Positions 1-12,278 of a stretch of 64,000 bases of DNA are shown piece by piece; position 1 is the stretch's first letter, and each line of letters starts with the position of its first letter. The stretch comes from Datnioides undecimradiatus. Lineage: Eukaryota; Chordata; Actinopteri; Lobotiformes; Datnioididae. A program made the position numbers and the translations under genes. The stretch covers positions 565,765 to 629,764 of the forward strand of contig WARS01000126.1 of the NCBI GenBank assembly GCA_008933995.1. The letters run 5' to 3'. The notes beneath the pieces are model-generated. The model was not told the DNA's origin, made no database searches, and worked only from the letters and a program-made list of their open reading frames with translations.

Positions 1-124
1 GAGGAGTAACACTGTGCCGCATCACTGAATATGTGATGTCAGCAAAACTATATATATGTTGCCTTTTCTGAGATGTGTATATTTTAATGCACTGCATACC
101 TGATATAGTGTGATTCTTGTGCAG

Positions 125-437
125 TTTCCTGATGGAAAGAGTGGTGAGTGGTTCGGCTATTTGACACAAGAAGGGAAAGTGGCACTGGATTTTAAGGGAG
201 GTCCCTTTAAAGGTGAGAGCGTGATTGAGATGTAAAATAACAGAAAAACTTGTTAAATGACCTTAATTTTTGTATTATACAATACAGTTTAACAACAGAT
301 AGTCCATTTATGCTTGCAGTTTTGCCTGGTTGATGGGATGATTGCTTCTCCTCTCTTCTTCAGGCTTCTTCCATGTGCCTCGCTGCCTGTACATGTGTGA
401 GCGCATTCTCGATGATCTGCTGTCTAACAAGGACTGA
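125..437 (+). CDS. renbp: renbp, 3' end: N-acylglucosamine 2-epimerase (last two coding exons)
   Basis: Two exons, 125-212 and 364-437, join in phase (GG|C codon) with AG acceptors and a GT donor at 213. The reading contains [15 protein letters not shown], then KGGPFKG across the junction, then [12 protein letters not shown] and a short tail before TGA (435-437). This is the conserved C-terminal end of RENBP, the enzyme interconverting N-acetylglucosamine and N-acetylmannosamine, also known as renin-binding protein, an (alpha/alpha)6-barrel cytosolic protein. The rest of the gene lies upstream of the window. The tail after the conserved CLYMCE segment is about 12 residues, shorter than the mammalian tail as I remember it. 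Identification rests on this roughly 53-residue segment, which is very distinctive. Confidence 0.9.
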
Positions 438-721
438 AACCACTTGGCTTGCTGAACCAAATGCTATCACTGGAGGGGCACCGAGGCACTGTCCCCGCCT
501 CTTCTCTTGTACTAAAACATTCACTAAGTAATGTTTTACATCAAATGTGCCTTTAACATACACTCTGAACCTCTGACCCAGATGTTTTAAAGAGTGTGTA
601 TCTTTACCTCCTATTCATTCCACTTCATTCAACCAGTGAAGGAACTCTGCTATATGTATTTTAAACACATCAATTGCTACTCTACAACATACGGGTGAAT
701 CAATATGTATGTTAGCACTAT

Positions 722-909
722 ATTAAAGCTGCAGAACCTTTTGCTTGTGACCTGCTTGGCATTTGTAAACGGCCAGTCAGTTAATTGTATATTGACATTT
801 TACAGCTGATCATTAAATGTGCAGTGCAAAGTATGCAAATGTCATTGAATTCATTTGGAATTAGACATTCAATCACTGCTGCCGGAGAGACCTTCTACTG
901 CAGGAAATA
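722..909 (+). terminator. renbp candidate poly(A) signals
   Basis: ATTAAA occurs at 722-727 and an AATAAA-containing stretch at about 903-909, 285 to 470 bases after the renbp stop. Either could end the transcript. The choice between them cannot be made from sequence. Confidence 0.45.
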
Positions 910-983
910 AATGTGTTGAAACCAAAACAGCAGAATTGTTGGATATAAAACCAAAGCAATGAGCTGAAAATATCATTGTGCAA

Positions 984-1052
984 TATATCTATATATCTAT
1001 CTCTATATCGATTGATGTAGATATAGATAGATACAGATCGATATAGATATAG
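984..1052. repeat. TATC/GATA microsatellite with inverted halves
   Basis: A run of TATCTA-type units is followed by GATATAGATAGATA-type units, so the two halves are partly complementary and could fold. It looks like a degenerate (GATA)n/(TATC)n microsatellite. Confidence 0.7.
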
Positions 1053-2195
1053 GAAATTAAAATTGGGAGTAGTGTGTATGGTAGAATATACAGAATATTT
1101 AATCTGAAAATGCAATATCTCAAATATCAATCCCAATACTAATGACTGGCCAAAGTGGCATCATTTGTCCTTGGAAGAATGATATCTGATATCAGGGTGG
1201 ATATCTGAGATGAAATTTGAGAGGAGGAAGAATATCACTGGATGGATCCGACATGTTCATTTAGACTGGGAGTAGCTAAATGGTGAATATCTCCAACAGA
1301 TATAGCCTTCAGTCAGCCTAATAATTAATTGTTGGAATGGTCACTTAGACTATTTAGGAATTTAAAGACACCTTAAACTGAGTTTTGAATCATAGATGTC
1401 AGTTCTGACAGGTAATGTCATTATCTCATAGTGAGGGGGACTGTAGAATATAGAGACTAAATGATTTTATATATATATATATATATGAAATGTCATTACA
1501 GGGTGTGCAGGGTGGTATTAAACGTTACAGCTTGAAAAATCGTGGTGTGTATGAGCTAAATGTTTTGGCTTTATCTTTAGACCTATTTTAACATTTAAAG
1601 TGCGCGCTGGCAGTTGCACAGTGGTCTCAACGGCCCCTGTGAATATGGATGTGTAACAAACAAACGTGACTTGGTTGGCAGAGCGGAACCGGAACCTGTA
1701 ATGTCTAACCGGACGTTGGTAGAAAAGATAGTTCAACGGTAGCAGGGCTTGGTAACATTACTGCTCTACTTTCACGCGGCGTTAACAGGAAACGGACGTC
1801 AGGAAACAAGAGAACGAAATTTAACCCAAACTACGGCTCTGCTTTTTAACAAACACTTCCGTAGTACAAATACATCCAACACAAACTGAAAAACTGATTG
1901 GCTGCTTTGAACACAACCCGTGTAACAAACCGGAAGTTCGCTGTAACAAACGCGGTACATTAATGGAAGCCGAGCGATGAAGCTCCAGCAGGAAAATGTT
2001 GTTAACGCGAATAACACGGCGGTTTACTCAGCATGTGTGTGACGGAGCGACCTCACTTTATATTATTATAAGTACGAAAGTAACGAGGAAAACAACTAGC
2101 GTACTTCCGCGTAGCGTTACCATTAACTCTTTATGGCCATGGCTGCCATGTAAACACAGTTAGTGTTAGCATGATCCAGGGATTATCCTGCCCCG
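1053..2195 (+). other. Intergenic stretch and lrif1 5' region
   Basis: No supported gene. It holds a short (AT)n run at about 1466-1486. From about 1600 to 2200 there are many CG dinucleotides in an otherwise CpG-poor neighbourhood, just before the first lrif1 coding exon. That fits a TATA-less, CpG-type promoter and 5' UTR of lrif1, but the transcription start cannot be placed. Confidence 0.5.
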
Positions 2196-5100
2196 ATGGT
2201 CATTAACGCCGCTGGTTTTATAAACCAGCTTGGGTTCATGCGCGATGTATCCCTCAAGTAAAGGAATGGATGCGGTGCACAGGTACAGTTACACTTACCT
2301 GATACATCATAGACCAAAATTAAGTTTAGCAATAAAGAAATCCGATAATTGACAGACTTGACCATCCACAGTCCCCTTTATATTTGAGTTTATGGAGTAT
2401 TTCTCTAATGGTTCAGATTCCGTTAGTTTATATTCTGTGGCTCTAACCATGAGTCAGCACCATGACTAAGTCTATTAAACATAGTTATTATTCAACTAAT
2501 CAGTGGTATTATCATTGATCATTATAAAACAGTATTAATTTGGTTATGAGTATAATACCAACAGTTGCCAAAAATGCTTCCCATTGTAATGGATACGTTT
2601 AAAGGAATAATTCACCATCATTGATTTTGACATCAAGTATAATGCCAATATAAGCGATATTGTGATTGTTAAAAGTGAAATATTTAATAAATTATTCTTA
2701 TCTAACGTTTCTCTTAAATGGTGGAATGAGATAAAATACCTCAGCCATCAGGTTCACCATTTTTCAGATGGCAAAGCTAGAATCTGACAGTGTTCCAGGC
2801 TAATGATAGTAAATTCAGTATGTGCTGTTTCTGTGTTTCAGTATTTTGTGTTCACACAGAAAAAACATGCAGGGACTTAAAGGGCATGCACATGTGTTTT
2901 CAGTGACTCTGGCTCAATACACCTGTTGACAGGCAGAAATGGGTGGAGCTACGCTGGCAATTACAACTTGCTGTGTACTTCCTGGGAACTCTAAGGTGTA
3001 CATCACATTTCATTGATGACTCATAAGAGAGAGTCAAAATTATTAACACTGAAATGTCCAATCCAGTATATCAAAACCGTATTTGCATTGCACATTGTGT
3101 CACTGATCATACCATGGAAATAAGGTGTATATAAATCATTCTTATAGCTTTACTAATTCAGTGAACTGAAATGTAGAGAATGTTGCAATATTCAGCTGTA
3201 GCCGATAGTAATTGTCACAGTTTAGCACACCTGCTGATACCTCTTAATGCACTTCATGTCCATGATTCTTGCAGTTTTCCAGATCCAGATGGTTCAAAGT
3301 CCTTATTTTAAGTCACTTTGGATACAAGCGCCTGCTAAATAAATGTCATGTTTGCCTGTTGTTTTCACACTGTGGAATGTTACGTTGTATGCTGTGAAAC
3401 AGGCCTGTAGTTTTAAACATCTCATTTCCCAGAAGTTTGAACTATTCATTTAAGAACTATACTCTCACACTGTGTGAACTATGTGAATTGTAAAAACAGC
3501 TTTACATTTCAACCTTCCTGTTCTCAACTAACATGTTCCTGTGCTGTATTGTTGGTTTTCTGCAGTGGAACTGGTGTCTTCTACCAGGCAATGCCTGCTG
3601 TTGGAGCCGATGGAAAGAACATCATGAAACTGATTCCTGTGCAAATGATCGATGGACAGTTTTTCCAGAGAACAAGCAGACCCAAAACGGATTTTACTCC
3701 ACAAAGAGCCCTAACCGTAAATATTCCCTCAGCACCTGTTCAAGTGGTTAAAAAGGCATCTTTGAGTCCTTCTGCCACCCAGCAAGCTGTCAGGAAGCCT
3801 GTTTCACTCGCGAATACGTTGCACAATCAAGTAGGTTTGGATCGTTGTAATTCACTAAACAAGTGTCCGCCACAGGAACAGAAGTTAAAAGCGACAAACT
3901 GTGAGAGATTAGCAAAACTTCCAAGCCAGCTCCCGGTGACAGTGAAATCTCCAGCACTCCCTAGAGGACAGTACCTACAGATACCACATAATGCACAAGT
4001 CCGAACAGTCCAAGCATCTGAACTACCTGCAGGAATCAAAAAACAGATTTTTACTTCATCCGCCAGCTCTTCTCCAGGTTCAAGCTTACCCAGTGTAATC
4101 TACGTGTCACCTATCACGACGGTGAATCAAGATGTCACTCCACCACGAGATCCTTCACTTCACTCGCTCAAGCTTTCCAAGACGTCAAATAGACCTGCAT
4201 CTGGGCCAATGCAGAAAGCTTCGACACCACATTTAAAACTCATTCCAAAGGTTTCACAGAGGCCCAACAGCCCCATAAAGTGGGTGATTGAGGAAGAAGA
4301 CAGCTCAAGGCTGCCAACTGTTGATCCTCTGAATTCTCCTTCAGTTACCTCGGAGATTCTTTCAGTTGTGGCGGAGAGAGAAAATGCCTTCAAGCGTCAT
4401 GACACCAACACAAAACCGGTTTCTCAGCTGAGTCCGGGCAAAAGTGATCAAGGACAGGAAAACGCCTTGGTCATGTGCAACGGGAAGGTGTTTTTTGTTG
4501 CCAAAAAATGCAGCCTGCCGCGTAAAATGGGAAAAGGCAACTCACCAAACACGGCAACAAAAAGTGAAGAAGTGGAAAATACCACGGTGCCTCCATCTAA
4601 GCAGCCACGTGAGTCTGCTGCACCTGAGATGAAGCAGGACCTCAGAATTATCAGTCTTGATGAGTCAGATGAAGTGATTGACCTTTGTGATGATGACACA
4701 GAGGATGACTCATCCCAGCAAGCGGCATCAGTAAACTTGTCAGCAGTCACTCAACTGGATGAAGACAACGTCATCTTTGTGTCGTATATTCCACCCAAGC
4801 CAGAGCCTCAGTCCGCACAAGACGTGAGGGTAAAAACACAAATGGCACCCGAGAGGGAAACAGACCAGATGGTCACCAGCAGCTCAAACACTGCGACGGA
4901 ACCAAAGAGCCTGGATGGTGCAGCTGACCAGAGCACTTTAGTCAGCACAGTCAGAAATGTCACACGTGATTGTGGTTCAACAGTGATGAGCATGCACGGC
5001 AGTAAAGACTCAAATATCAACGGTCAGCAGAGCACCTCCACCCACCAGCTGGAGAGCATGGAAGTGCATGTAGAAACAGGGAAACCAGTGGATGCCTGCA

Positions 5101-6539
5101 CCTCCGACAGCAGCACTGGAATATTCACGCAAACAGGAAAAGAAACAAACAGAACAGAGGTGAGGGCACTACTCTTGTTTGATCTATATAATATATTGTA
5201 TACGTGTTTTTGATAGAAGCATGGAAAATAATTCTGATGCATTTAACTGCACGGTTAATGTAGAGCAGAGTTTGTTTCCAGTGCATGTCAACATGCAAGA
5301 GCTTTGAGTCTGTACAGTGCATGTGCAGTTTTCATTTCAGTGTCATAAACCAAATGTTTGGTCACATTAAACATCCTTCTAACAAAGATTTGATCATGAG
5401 AAGCGGCCTGTTGCAGCCCTTCTCCTTCTGCTCAGCCTATTTACAGTATAGACCTTGTCAGTAAACTATGAAAGCATTGTAGAATATGACATCAGCCTCA
5501 GCTACACATTGCTAATGAAAGACTCCTACTTTATAAATATCTCATTAACAAAGATTGTGGTTAACATAACCTGCCGTCAGTATCTTAACATTGTTGATAT
5601 GTGTATGTTAGCATGTTAGCACCACTGTTTCAGAGTCAATAGCATGGCTTAATAACTGGCAGACTTGTTGACATGTTGTTTTGATGACAGAGTGTTACTT
5701 CTTTCTGCTTGCAGAGCTCCGTGAGTGCTGCGACGAGGCTGACGTCTTCTCTGTTACCAAAATCCTGTGCAGCCGCCGACCATCTGCTGAGGCAGATGTT
5801 TCAGATAAAAGCTGATGTCAGAATTTGCCTGCGGAGGATCGATGAAGCCTCACCCGCGTCAGTCAGCCATCCTGAGACTGACCGTTGTGGTCTCGTCGAT
5901 GTCAGACAAGCGAAGGAACTAGCTGAGCAGGAGGGGTCAACAGACTCTGCCTCTCCAACACTTTGTTCACATCTCAAACTGAACACAAAACCTCTTCCTG
6001 CCTTGAAATGCATCTCAGGTCATAGTTCATGCATGGGAACGTCATATGATGTGGAAAGTGAGCCAGTGATTGGCTACGTGGAACCAATAGATGAGGATTT
6101 CCTCAGCACAGATGAAAATGACATCCCCAGGTCACAGGACGTAGACTTCCAGAGACAGACTCCGACTTGTGTGGATCTGAATTCAAGCACACGGAGGATG
6201 GGAAGAATGAGGAAGCGCACAATCTGTCCGTGTTGCATCCCTGGTTCTCAAGATCCTGCGGCAAAGTACACAGCAAAGTCATGGGCACTAGAGAAGTTCG
6301 CATGGGCGACAGAGCAGGCAAGTAAAAAAGGTGGAAAAACAAAGGCTGTGAGAAAAAATGGAATAACGGCGAAGAACAAGCAGAACGGTTCCACTCCTGA
6401 GTTTCCTGCCAGCGACAGTTCATCCACAACATCCATGGACTCTGATGAACTGAAACGACACGAACAGATTCACAGACTCAGGGAGCTTCTGAGAGAGAAG
6501 GAGGCAGCTTTAGAAGTGATGAGAAACAGCATGAGCTGA
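2196..6539 (+). CDS. lrif1: lrif1: ligand-dependent nuclear receptor-interacting factor 1
   Basis: Proposed coding exons are 2196-2257, 3566-5159 and 5715-6539, with phases joining cleanly to give about 826 residues (human LRIF1: about 769). In the family this nuclear protein binds the retinoic acid receptor, HP1 and SMCHD1 and supports silent chromatin. Landmarks are FYQAMPAVGADGKN near the N-terminus, LPVTVKSPALPRGQYLQIP, LPSVIYVSPITTV, ENALVMCNGKVFFVAKK, the exon-3 segment FQIKADVRICLRRI and the C-terminal HRLRELLREKEAALEVM. All match LRIF1 in order. The last one is the coiled-coil segment and contains an LxxLL at about 807-811. VIDLCDDD at 391-398 looks like a SUMO-interacting motif (inference). 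Exon 1 is the weakest part: ATG 2196 is the first in-frame ATG after a stop, ATG 2238 is an alternative, and the donor is CTCAA|GTAAAG. Confidence 0.88.
3306..3354 (+). repeat. SINE-type 3' tail relic in lrif1 intron 1
   Basis: The stretch AAGTCACTTTGGATACAAGC followed by GCCTGCTAAATAAATGT closely resembles the shared 3' tail (AAGTCGCTTTGGATAAAAGC...) of several fish SINE families. No tRNA-like head was recognised upstream, so this is a tail fragment. Confidence 0.65.
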
Positions 6540-8264
6540 GATAAAAAATATTCTAACATACTGCAAGGTTTGTTATAAGTTAACAGATTTATTTTAGTAT
6601 ATAACAGTTATTACTGTTCACTTTTGTTGTCACTTAACACAAACTAACACAGGTATCACATGAGCTTCAGTACAGTGTAAAGGATTTATGGCGTTAACAT
6701 GCACGAGCTTCTAGTTTCACAGCGGTGTGGTACGGAGGTGTGTGCAGACAGACTGGGCAGCGGCCACGTGTCCAGAGCTGGCAGTCACAGGACTTTAAAG
6801 TTAGCATTAATGAAAAATAAGATTTTTCTCTTGAATCAGATGTTCACTATCAATTTATCAGGAAGTTTACATTGTAAGGACAGTGATTACCAGCTCATAC
6901 AACTTCACGTAACAGGCCCTTGATGAAACAGCCTGTTGTTGTTGTTCCTGCCACAGGCGTCAAACCTTATGTTACGTTCACGCTTTTGGCATTGTTTTAT
7001 TTTTATTTATTTCCTGTTTTTATGTTTCTCTCTGAGAGGAAGCTGTCATGTAGATGTCGACTTCTCAGCAGATTATTTATTGTACCTGTAACATTGTTTG
7101 CAAAACATTCTGATGTCGTTATCGCATCATCTTTAACCTCGCACCACCTTTAGGTGTTTATTTAGTGTACAGATGCAGAGTGCGCAGCTGAATATGATCA
7201 TATTACCACCATGCCACACTGTGAGTATCTCCAAATAATTGGCCCAGTAACGATTATACACCCGTTCAACGTGGTGCTGCACATCACACACACCGCCATG
7301 AACAGTTCACTGCTATGAAACTCCAAGGTCACCGCCTTACATGTTGAAGGTTAAATCGATTGAAGAACCTTTAAGAAGTAACATTGAATCAGTAGCTCTA
7401 ACATGCTACAGATGTGTCCCCGGACTCTTTTCAGAATGTTAAGTTTAAATAGGCGAACTATCCCTCCCGGCTCATTGAATCCACCTCCTGGCTTTTTCAA
7501 AGACTGCGAGATGCACTTTAAAGCTCAGAAAGTAAAACTTATGATTTATGAGCAGGCTATGCCACATGTATTGATCTATAGGTCCAAGAAAATTAAATGA
7601 GAAGTGGGAAATGAGCAATGCAATCAACTGTTTTAAGTTTCACCTCAGCTAGAGCTTCAAAGAGGAGGTACTTCATCTCTTTGAGTGAGGGTTTGTCGAG
7701 GCATTGAGGTGAGTACAGTAAAGCTAATACTGTATACTAACACTGTAAGTCTGCCTGATGAGCAATGAATGCTTCGGTTAACAGCTAAGTGTGGGTTTGT
7801 ACACACTCAAAACATTTTCTGTTTTATATTTGTGAAAAATGCTGTGTTATGAGGAGTTATTGAATGTCATGCAGGTCGTGTTTATGAAATACTAATGCAA
7901 TATTTATATTTTATTGGGGCACACAAATAAATTCGCCAGTTAAAATGATCAACGTGAGCTTTTGTTGTTTTTAAGATAGGTTCATCAGTCAGTCATCAAG
8001 CATCAATCATATGTAGCCTGAATACAGAAATATGAGCTGCCTGTGGGCTGAAAGTTCAGACATGAAGAGATGCCCCAGGGCTGCTACGTCAGACTTCTGC
8101 TATGTGTGTCAGGCCTTCAGAATAAAAGTCGATACTTACAAAGTCAAAGTCGAGGTGATCTAATTACAGGGCAGATGATGCAATTTGGTATGTAATTGCC
8201 ACACCCACTAAATGATCACGAAGATTAGTAGGTGTTTCTAGGAATTATTATCTTCAATGTACAA
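6540..8264. other. lrif1 3' UTR and intergenic spacer
   Basis: No coding region is recognised. Short ORFs here are AT-rich and match nothing known to me. An AATAAA at 7926-7931 is a possible distal poly(A) signal for lrif1, but no proximal signal was convincing. Confidence 0.4.
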
Positions 8265-9827
8265 GCCAGTCTGAGCATTGTCTCAATCAACCGGAGAGTA
8301 ATTAGATCCAAACCCTCAACCTGTCTTTTGGACCCCATCCCAACTCATCTTCTAAAAGATGTTTTCCCCCTGATTGGCTCTTTTATATTAGACCAGATCA
8401 ATCTGTCATTACTAACAGGTTATGTTCCACAGGCTTTTAAGGTTGCTGTCATCAAACCTCTACTCAAAAAGCCTTCTCTCGACCCTGGTGTTTTAGCGCA
8501 CTATAGACCAATATCCAACCTCCCCTTTATTTCTAAAATCCTTGAAAAGACCGTAGCTGATCAGTTATGTGATCACCTGCAGAGGAGCAGTTTATTTGAA
8601 GCATTTCAGTCAGGATTTAGAATAAACCACAGCACAGAAACAGCATTGGTTAAGGTTAGCAACGACCTCCTAATAGCTTCTGACAATGGCCTCGTCTCCT
8701 TACTTGTCCTGCTAGACCTCAGTGCTGCATTTGACACCATCGATCACGGTATCCTACTACAAAGACTAGAACATGTCATTGGCATTAAAGGAACAGCACT
8801 AAGCTGGTTTAAATCTTATCTATCTGACAGATTCCAGTTTGTCCACGTTAATAATGACTCGTCCGTGCACACAATGGTTAATCATGGAGTTCCACAGGGT
8901 TCTGTGCTTGGACCATTATTGTTCTCCCTTTACATGCTCCCCTTAGGCAATATTATTAGGAAGCACAACATAAATTTCCACTGCTACGCGGACGATACAC
9001 AGCTATATTTATCTATGAAACCAGAAGAAACAGATCAATTAGTCAGACTTCAGACATGTCTGACAGACATTAAGGCATGGATGACTTATAATTTTCTGCT
9101 CCTAAATACAGACAAAACTGAGGTGATTTTGTTTGGGCCTAAACACCTCAGAGACAGGTTATCTGACCTCGCAGTCGCTTTGGATGGTGTTACCCTGGCC
9201 TCCAGTTCTACTGTGAGGAACCTGGGAGTCATATTTGACCAGGATATGTCCTGTCAGTCCCATATTAGGCAGGTCACTAGGACTGCCTTCTTTCACTTGC
9301 GCAACATAGCTAAGATTAGGAGTATCCTGTCCAAAAATGATGCCGAAAAGCTGGTCCACGCATTTGTTACCTCAAGGCTGGACTATTGTAATTCCTTGTT
9401 GTCAGGTTGTCCGACTAGCTCACTGCGAGGCCTCCAGCTCATCCAAAACGCTGCTGCGAGGGTTCTGGTGGGAATTAGCAAGAGAGATCATATTTCTCCG
9501 GTCTTAGCTTCTCTTCATTGGCTCCCTGTAAAGTCCAGAATAGATTTTAAAGTCCTTCTTCTTACCTACAAGGCCCTTAATGGCCAAGCTCCATTGTACC
9601 TCAATGAGATGCTAAGTCCCTATCAACCCAACAGATCACTTCGCTCCCAGAGTGCAGGTTTGCTTGTGGTTCCCAGAATCTCCAAAAGTAGAATGGGAGG
9701 CCGAGCCTTTAGCTATCAGGCTCCTCTCTTGTGGAACCAGCTGCCAGTCTGGGTCCGAGAGGCAGACACCCTCTCTACTTTTAAAGTAAAACTTAAAACC
9801 TTCTTGTTCGACAAAGCCTACAGCTAG
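8265..9827 (+). CDS. LINE reverse transcriptase (open, 5'-truncated ORF2)
   Basis: The frame is open from 8232 to the TAG at 9825-9827; LINE-like sequence begins around [17 protein letters not shown]. Reverse transcriptase motifs appear in order: [61 protein letters not shown] and YADDTQLYL (YADD near 8985). A C-terminal thumb/tail region ends in [20 protein letters not shown]. In the family this protein reverse-transcribes the LINE RNA at a nicked target. No frameshift or internal stop is seen across more than 500 codons, which suggests a fairly recent insertion. Without an endonuclease or a natural start codon it is not expected to be autonomous. Confidence 0.88.
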   Translation, partial: ASLSIVSINRRVIRSKPSTCLLDPIPTHLLKDVFPLIGSFILDQINLSLLTGYVPQAFKVAVIKPLLKKPSLDPGVLAHYRPISNLPFISKILEKTVADQLCDHLQRSSLFEAFQSGFRINHSTETALVKVSNDLLIASDNGLVSLLVLLDLSAAFDTIDHGILLQRLEHVIGIKGTALSWFKSYLSDRFQFVHVNNDSSVHTMVNHGVPQGSVLGPLLFSLYMLPLGNIIRKHNINFHCYADDTQLYLSMKPEETDQLVRLQTCLTDIKAWMTYNFLLLNTDKTEVILFGPKHLRDRLSDLAVALDGVTLASSSTVRNLGVIFDQDMSCQSHIRQVTRTAFFHLRNIAKIRSILSKNDAEKLVHAFVTSRLDYCNSLLSGCPTSSLRGLQLIQNAAARVLVGISKRDHISPVLASLHWLPVKSRIDFKVLLLTYKALNGQAPLYLNEMLSPYQPNRSLRSQSAGLLVVPRISKSRMGGRAFSYQAPLLWNQLPVWVREADTLSTFKVKLKTFLFDKAYS

Positions 9828-10378
9828 CTCTAGTTACCATCTGAACTACACCATCCATGCCATCCCCCAGTTATGCTGCTATAGGCCGAGGCTGCTGGGG
9901 GACGTCCCATGATCATCTCCACACTCCTCCTCTTCCCTCTCTCTCCTTAAACTCCATTAGCTCTGTGTCCTCTCTCCCCTAGTGCTGTGCTTGTTTCTCT
10001 CTGGTCTCTCTCTCTCTGTACCTCTCTACAGATACCTGTGGCTCCAGAGCTGAACATCTGACCTGTGGCTCCACCGACCTGCCCCGTGTCCTCTGCTGCC
10101 TATTGCTGTCATTTGCTGTCATTATTCTATATTGTCCCCCCCCCAACCGGTCAAGACAGATGGCCGTCCACCTAGAGCCAGGATCTGTCCAAGGTTTCTG
10201 CCTGTTAAAAGGAAGTTTTTCCTTGCCACTGTTGCCAAGTGCTTGCTCATGGTGGAACTGTTGGGTGTAACTAACAGTAATGAGTGTGGTCTAGACCTGC
10301 TCTGTTTGTAAAGTGCCCTGAGATGACTTTTTGTTGTGAATTGGCGCTATATAAATAAAATTGAATTGAATTGAATTA
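8265..10378 (+). mobile_element. L2-clade (CR1 superfamily) LINE, 5'-truncated
   Basis: A reverse transcriptase frame is followed by about 550 bases of 3' UTR ending in GGCGCTATATAAATAAAATT and repeated TTGAA units (to about 10376). That is the classic 3' end of teleost L2-type LINEs. No endonuclease domain or first ORF lies upstream, so the copy is 5'-truncated. The left edge is set where RT similarity begins and is approximate. No target-site duplication was found by eye. It sits in the same orientation between lrif1 and its paralog. Confidence 0.88.
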
Positions 10379-10979
10379 ATTCCTCTGCGATTTATAACAA
10401 TGGTCATGAACAAAGTCAGTTTCCATCTCCTCTCCTGTGCTTATCATGACATTGATAATTTGTTTGTTTGTTGATGAAAAATTAGTCCATGCCCTTAAAA
10501 TCAGCCATTTACTGTGCAGTAGTTACATTTTAAAGACAAAGGGACAGATGGGTAGTTTGATGTATAACATGTACTTTTAAATCACATGTCTAACAGTGAT
10601 TTCCTTGCACACAGACAGATTCTAGTTTAAAGACAATCACAAGCCTTCCTGTCGGACACGGTGGTTCAAGAACATTTGTAGTTGAAGAACAAGGAATGAA
10701 GTAGACAATAGATATGATGATATAATTTCTACAGATATAAACTGATACTGATTGATACTTTTACTGTAAATAGAGTCTATAGTCACTGTTGTAGGCTGCT
10801 ATAAAGCCAAATAAGAGGTCCGGATGCATTTCGAGATGCTACTACTCAAGTGATTTCAGGGGGCTGAAGTGTAGCACATACGTTTGTTTAACCTGTTTTG
10901 TCCCTTTAAGAGTTTTAGGCGACGTTTTTATTATGAAAGGTACGTCCCGGAAGTGCAGCTGTTTTCTGATTAAATGAAA

Positions 10980-11030
10980 CTGCATCAGAGCAGCCGGGAC
11001 CTCAGCAGCTAGATAACGTGTTTCGTTCAG
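10980..11030 (+). promoter_or_regulatory. Candidate 5' UTR exon and promoter of the lrif1-like gene
   Basis: CpG-containing sequence from about 10910 to 11350 surrounds a strong donor (TTTCGTTCAG|GTGAGAG, cut after 11030). The first coding exon downstream begins with an acceptor (12278/12279) and only 15 bases before its ATG. A non-coding first exon ending at 11030 would therefore complete the gene. The transcription start is not defined. Confidence 0.45.
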
Positions 11031-12163
11031 GTGAGAGCGACGAAACGGGATTTATTTGACATTATTCACACCACCGTCGACTATAATATGTGGTAGCTAT
11101 GAAACAGAATCCGCATTTATCCGTTTCGATGGTAATTTTAGTTTTCCACGTCCCTCCAATCCTACCGAGGCGCACTGTCTTGTATTACGGACTAAATACT
11201 TAAATACGTTTCATGGCGTTTGTTAAGAAGAAACTAATGGACGTTAAAAACAACGAGGTCTGTCCTCACCTTCACCTCGCGCTTAATTATAAAGGTAGAA
11301 ACAGTAACGCGGCAGGAGACGAATTGCCTTAGTTACACGGGGTGTTCTTCCGCCGGAGGACTTATCGAATGTGTTTCAGAATGTAGGACCTCATAGGGTA
11401 CATGCTTACTGGTTAATTGCAGTGCAGTCACACCTGTTACTCCCCACAAGGATTAGCTGACTCTGGCAGGTGTGTCATTTAGCCGAGCAAGCGTTCTGAT
11501 AAACAATGCGAATCAGCCTCACTGATTTGTTCTCATTAAACTGATCCAAAACTAGGCACCCGCAAGTTATTGTTAGGAAAAACAATGTACTATAAATGAT
11601 ATCAAAAGAGGTTAAAGCAGTCCTCATTAAGACAAATGTAATTGATTTATTATTGATCTAATGCACAACCATGGTGGCCGTAGACTCCACAGGGTATGAA
11701 ATATTGGATCTTGGAGCTAAATTTCAAAATAAAAGTTGTGTTAGTCTGTGATTAATATCCTCACAGGTTAATTCCACATCTTATTTCCACCATCAAAAGT
11801 CACCCGGTGCTCCACGGCCATGACCCTGCTCATCATCCAGACTGTTAGCTGCTGCGGATTGCTGAACCAAGTCAATGCCTGTTACCTCCACGAGGTGACA
11901 ACGCACGATGAGGGCCGACAGCTGAATCAGAGTATTTTTCATATTTTCAGTTTGCCTGAAAAACTGAAAGCCATTCGGTTAATCATGTTAAGAAACAATT
12001 GGCAGATCTTCACGTTAGAAATCAGATGATATTGTGTAGATTCGAGAAATGAAACCAAAACTACCATCTAAAGAATCATCTTAGATTTTTACCTAATAAT
12101 TGCATTGATACTATCCTTAACTACCACTTTATGTGAAAGCATGAAATTATGGTCAGTGCCCAT

Positions 12164-12188
12164 CCCCATCCATCCATCCATCCATCCC
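12164..12188. repeat. (CCAT)n microsatellite
   Basis: Short run of CCAT units in the intron before the first coding exon of the lrif1-like gene. Confidence 0.8.
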
Positions 12189-12278
12189 CCAAAATCAGTG
12201 TGAAGCTGGTTGATCGTTGATGAAACGACCTGTTATGGAGTCTGCGCTTTAACTGAACCACTGTGAATGTGTTTACAG

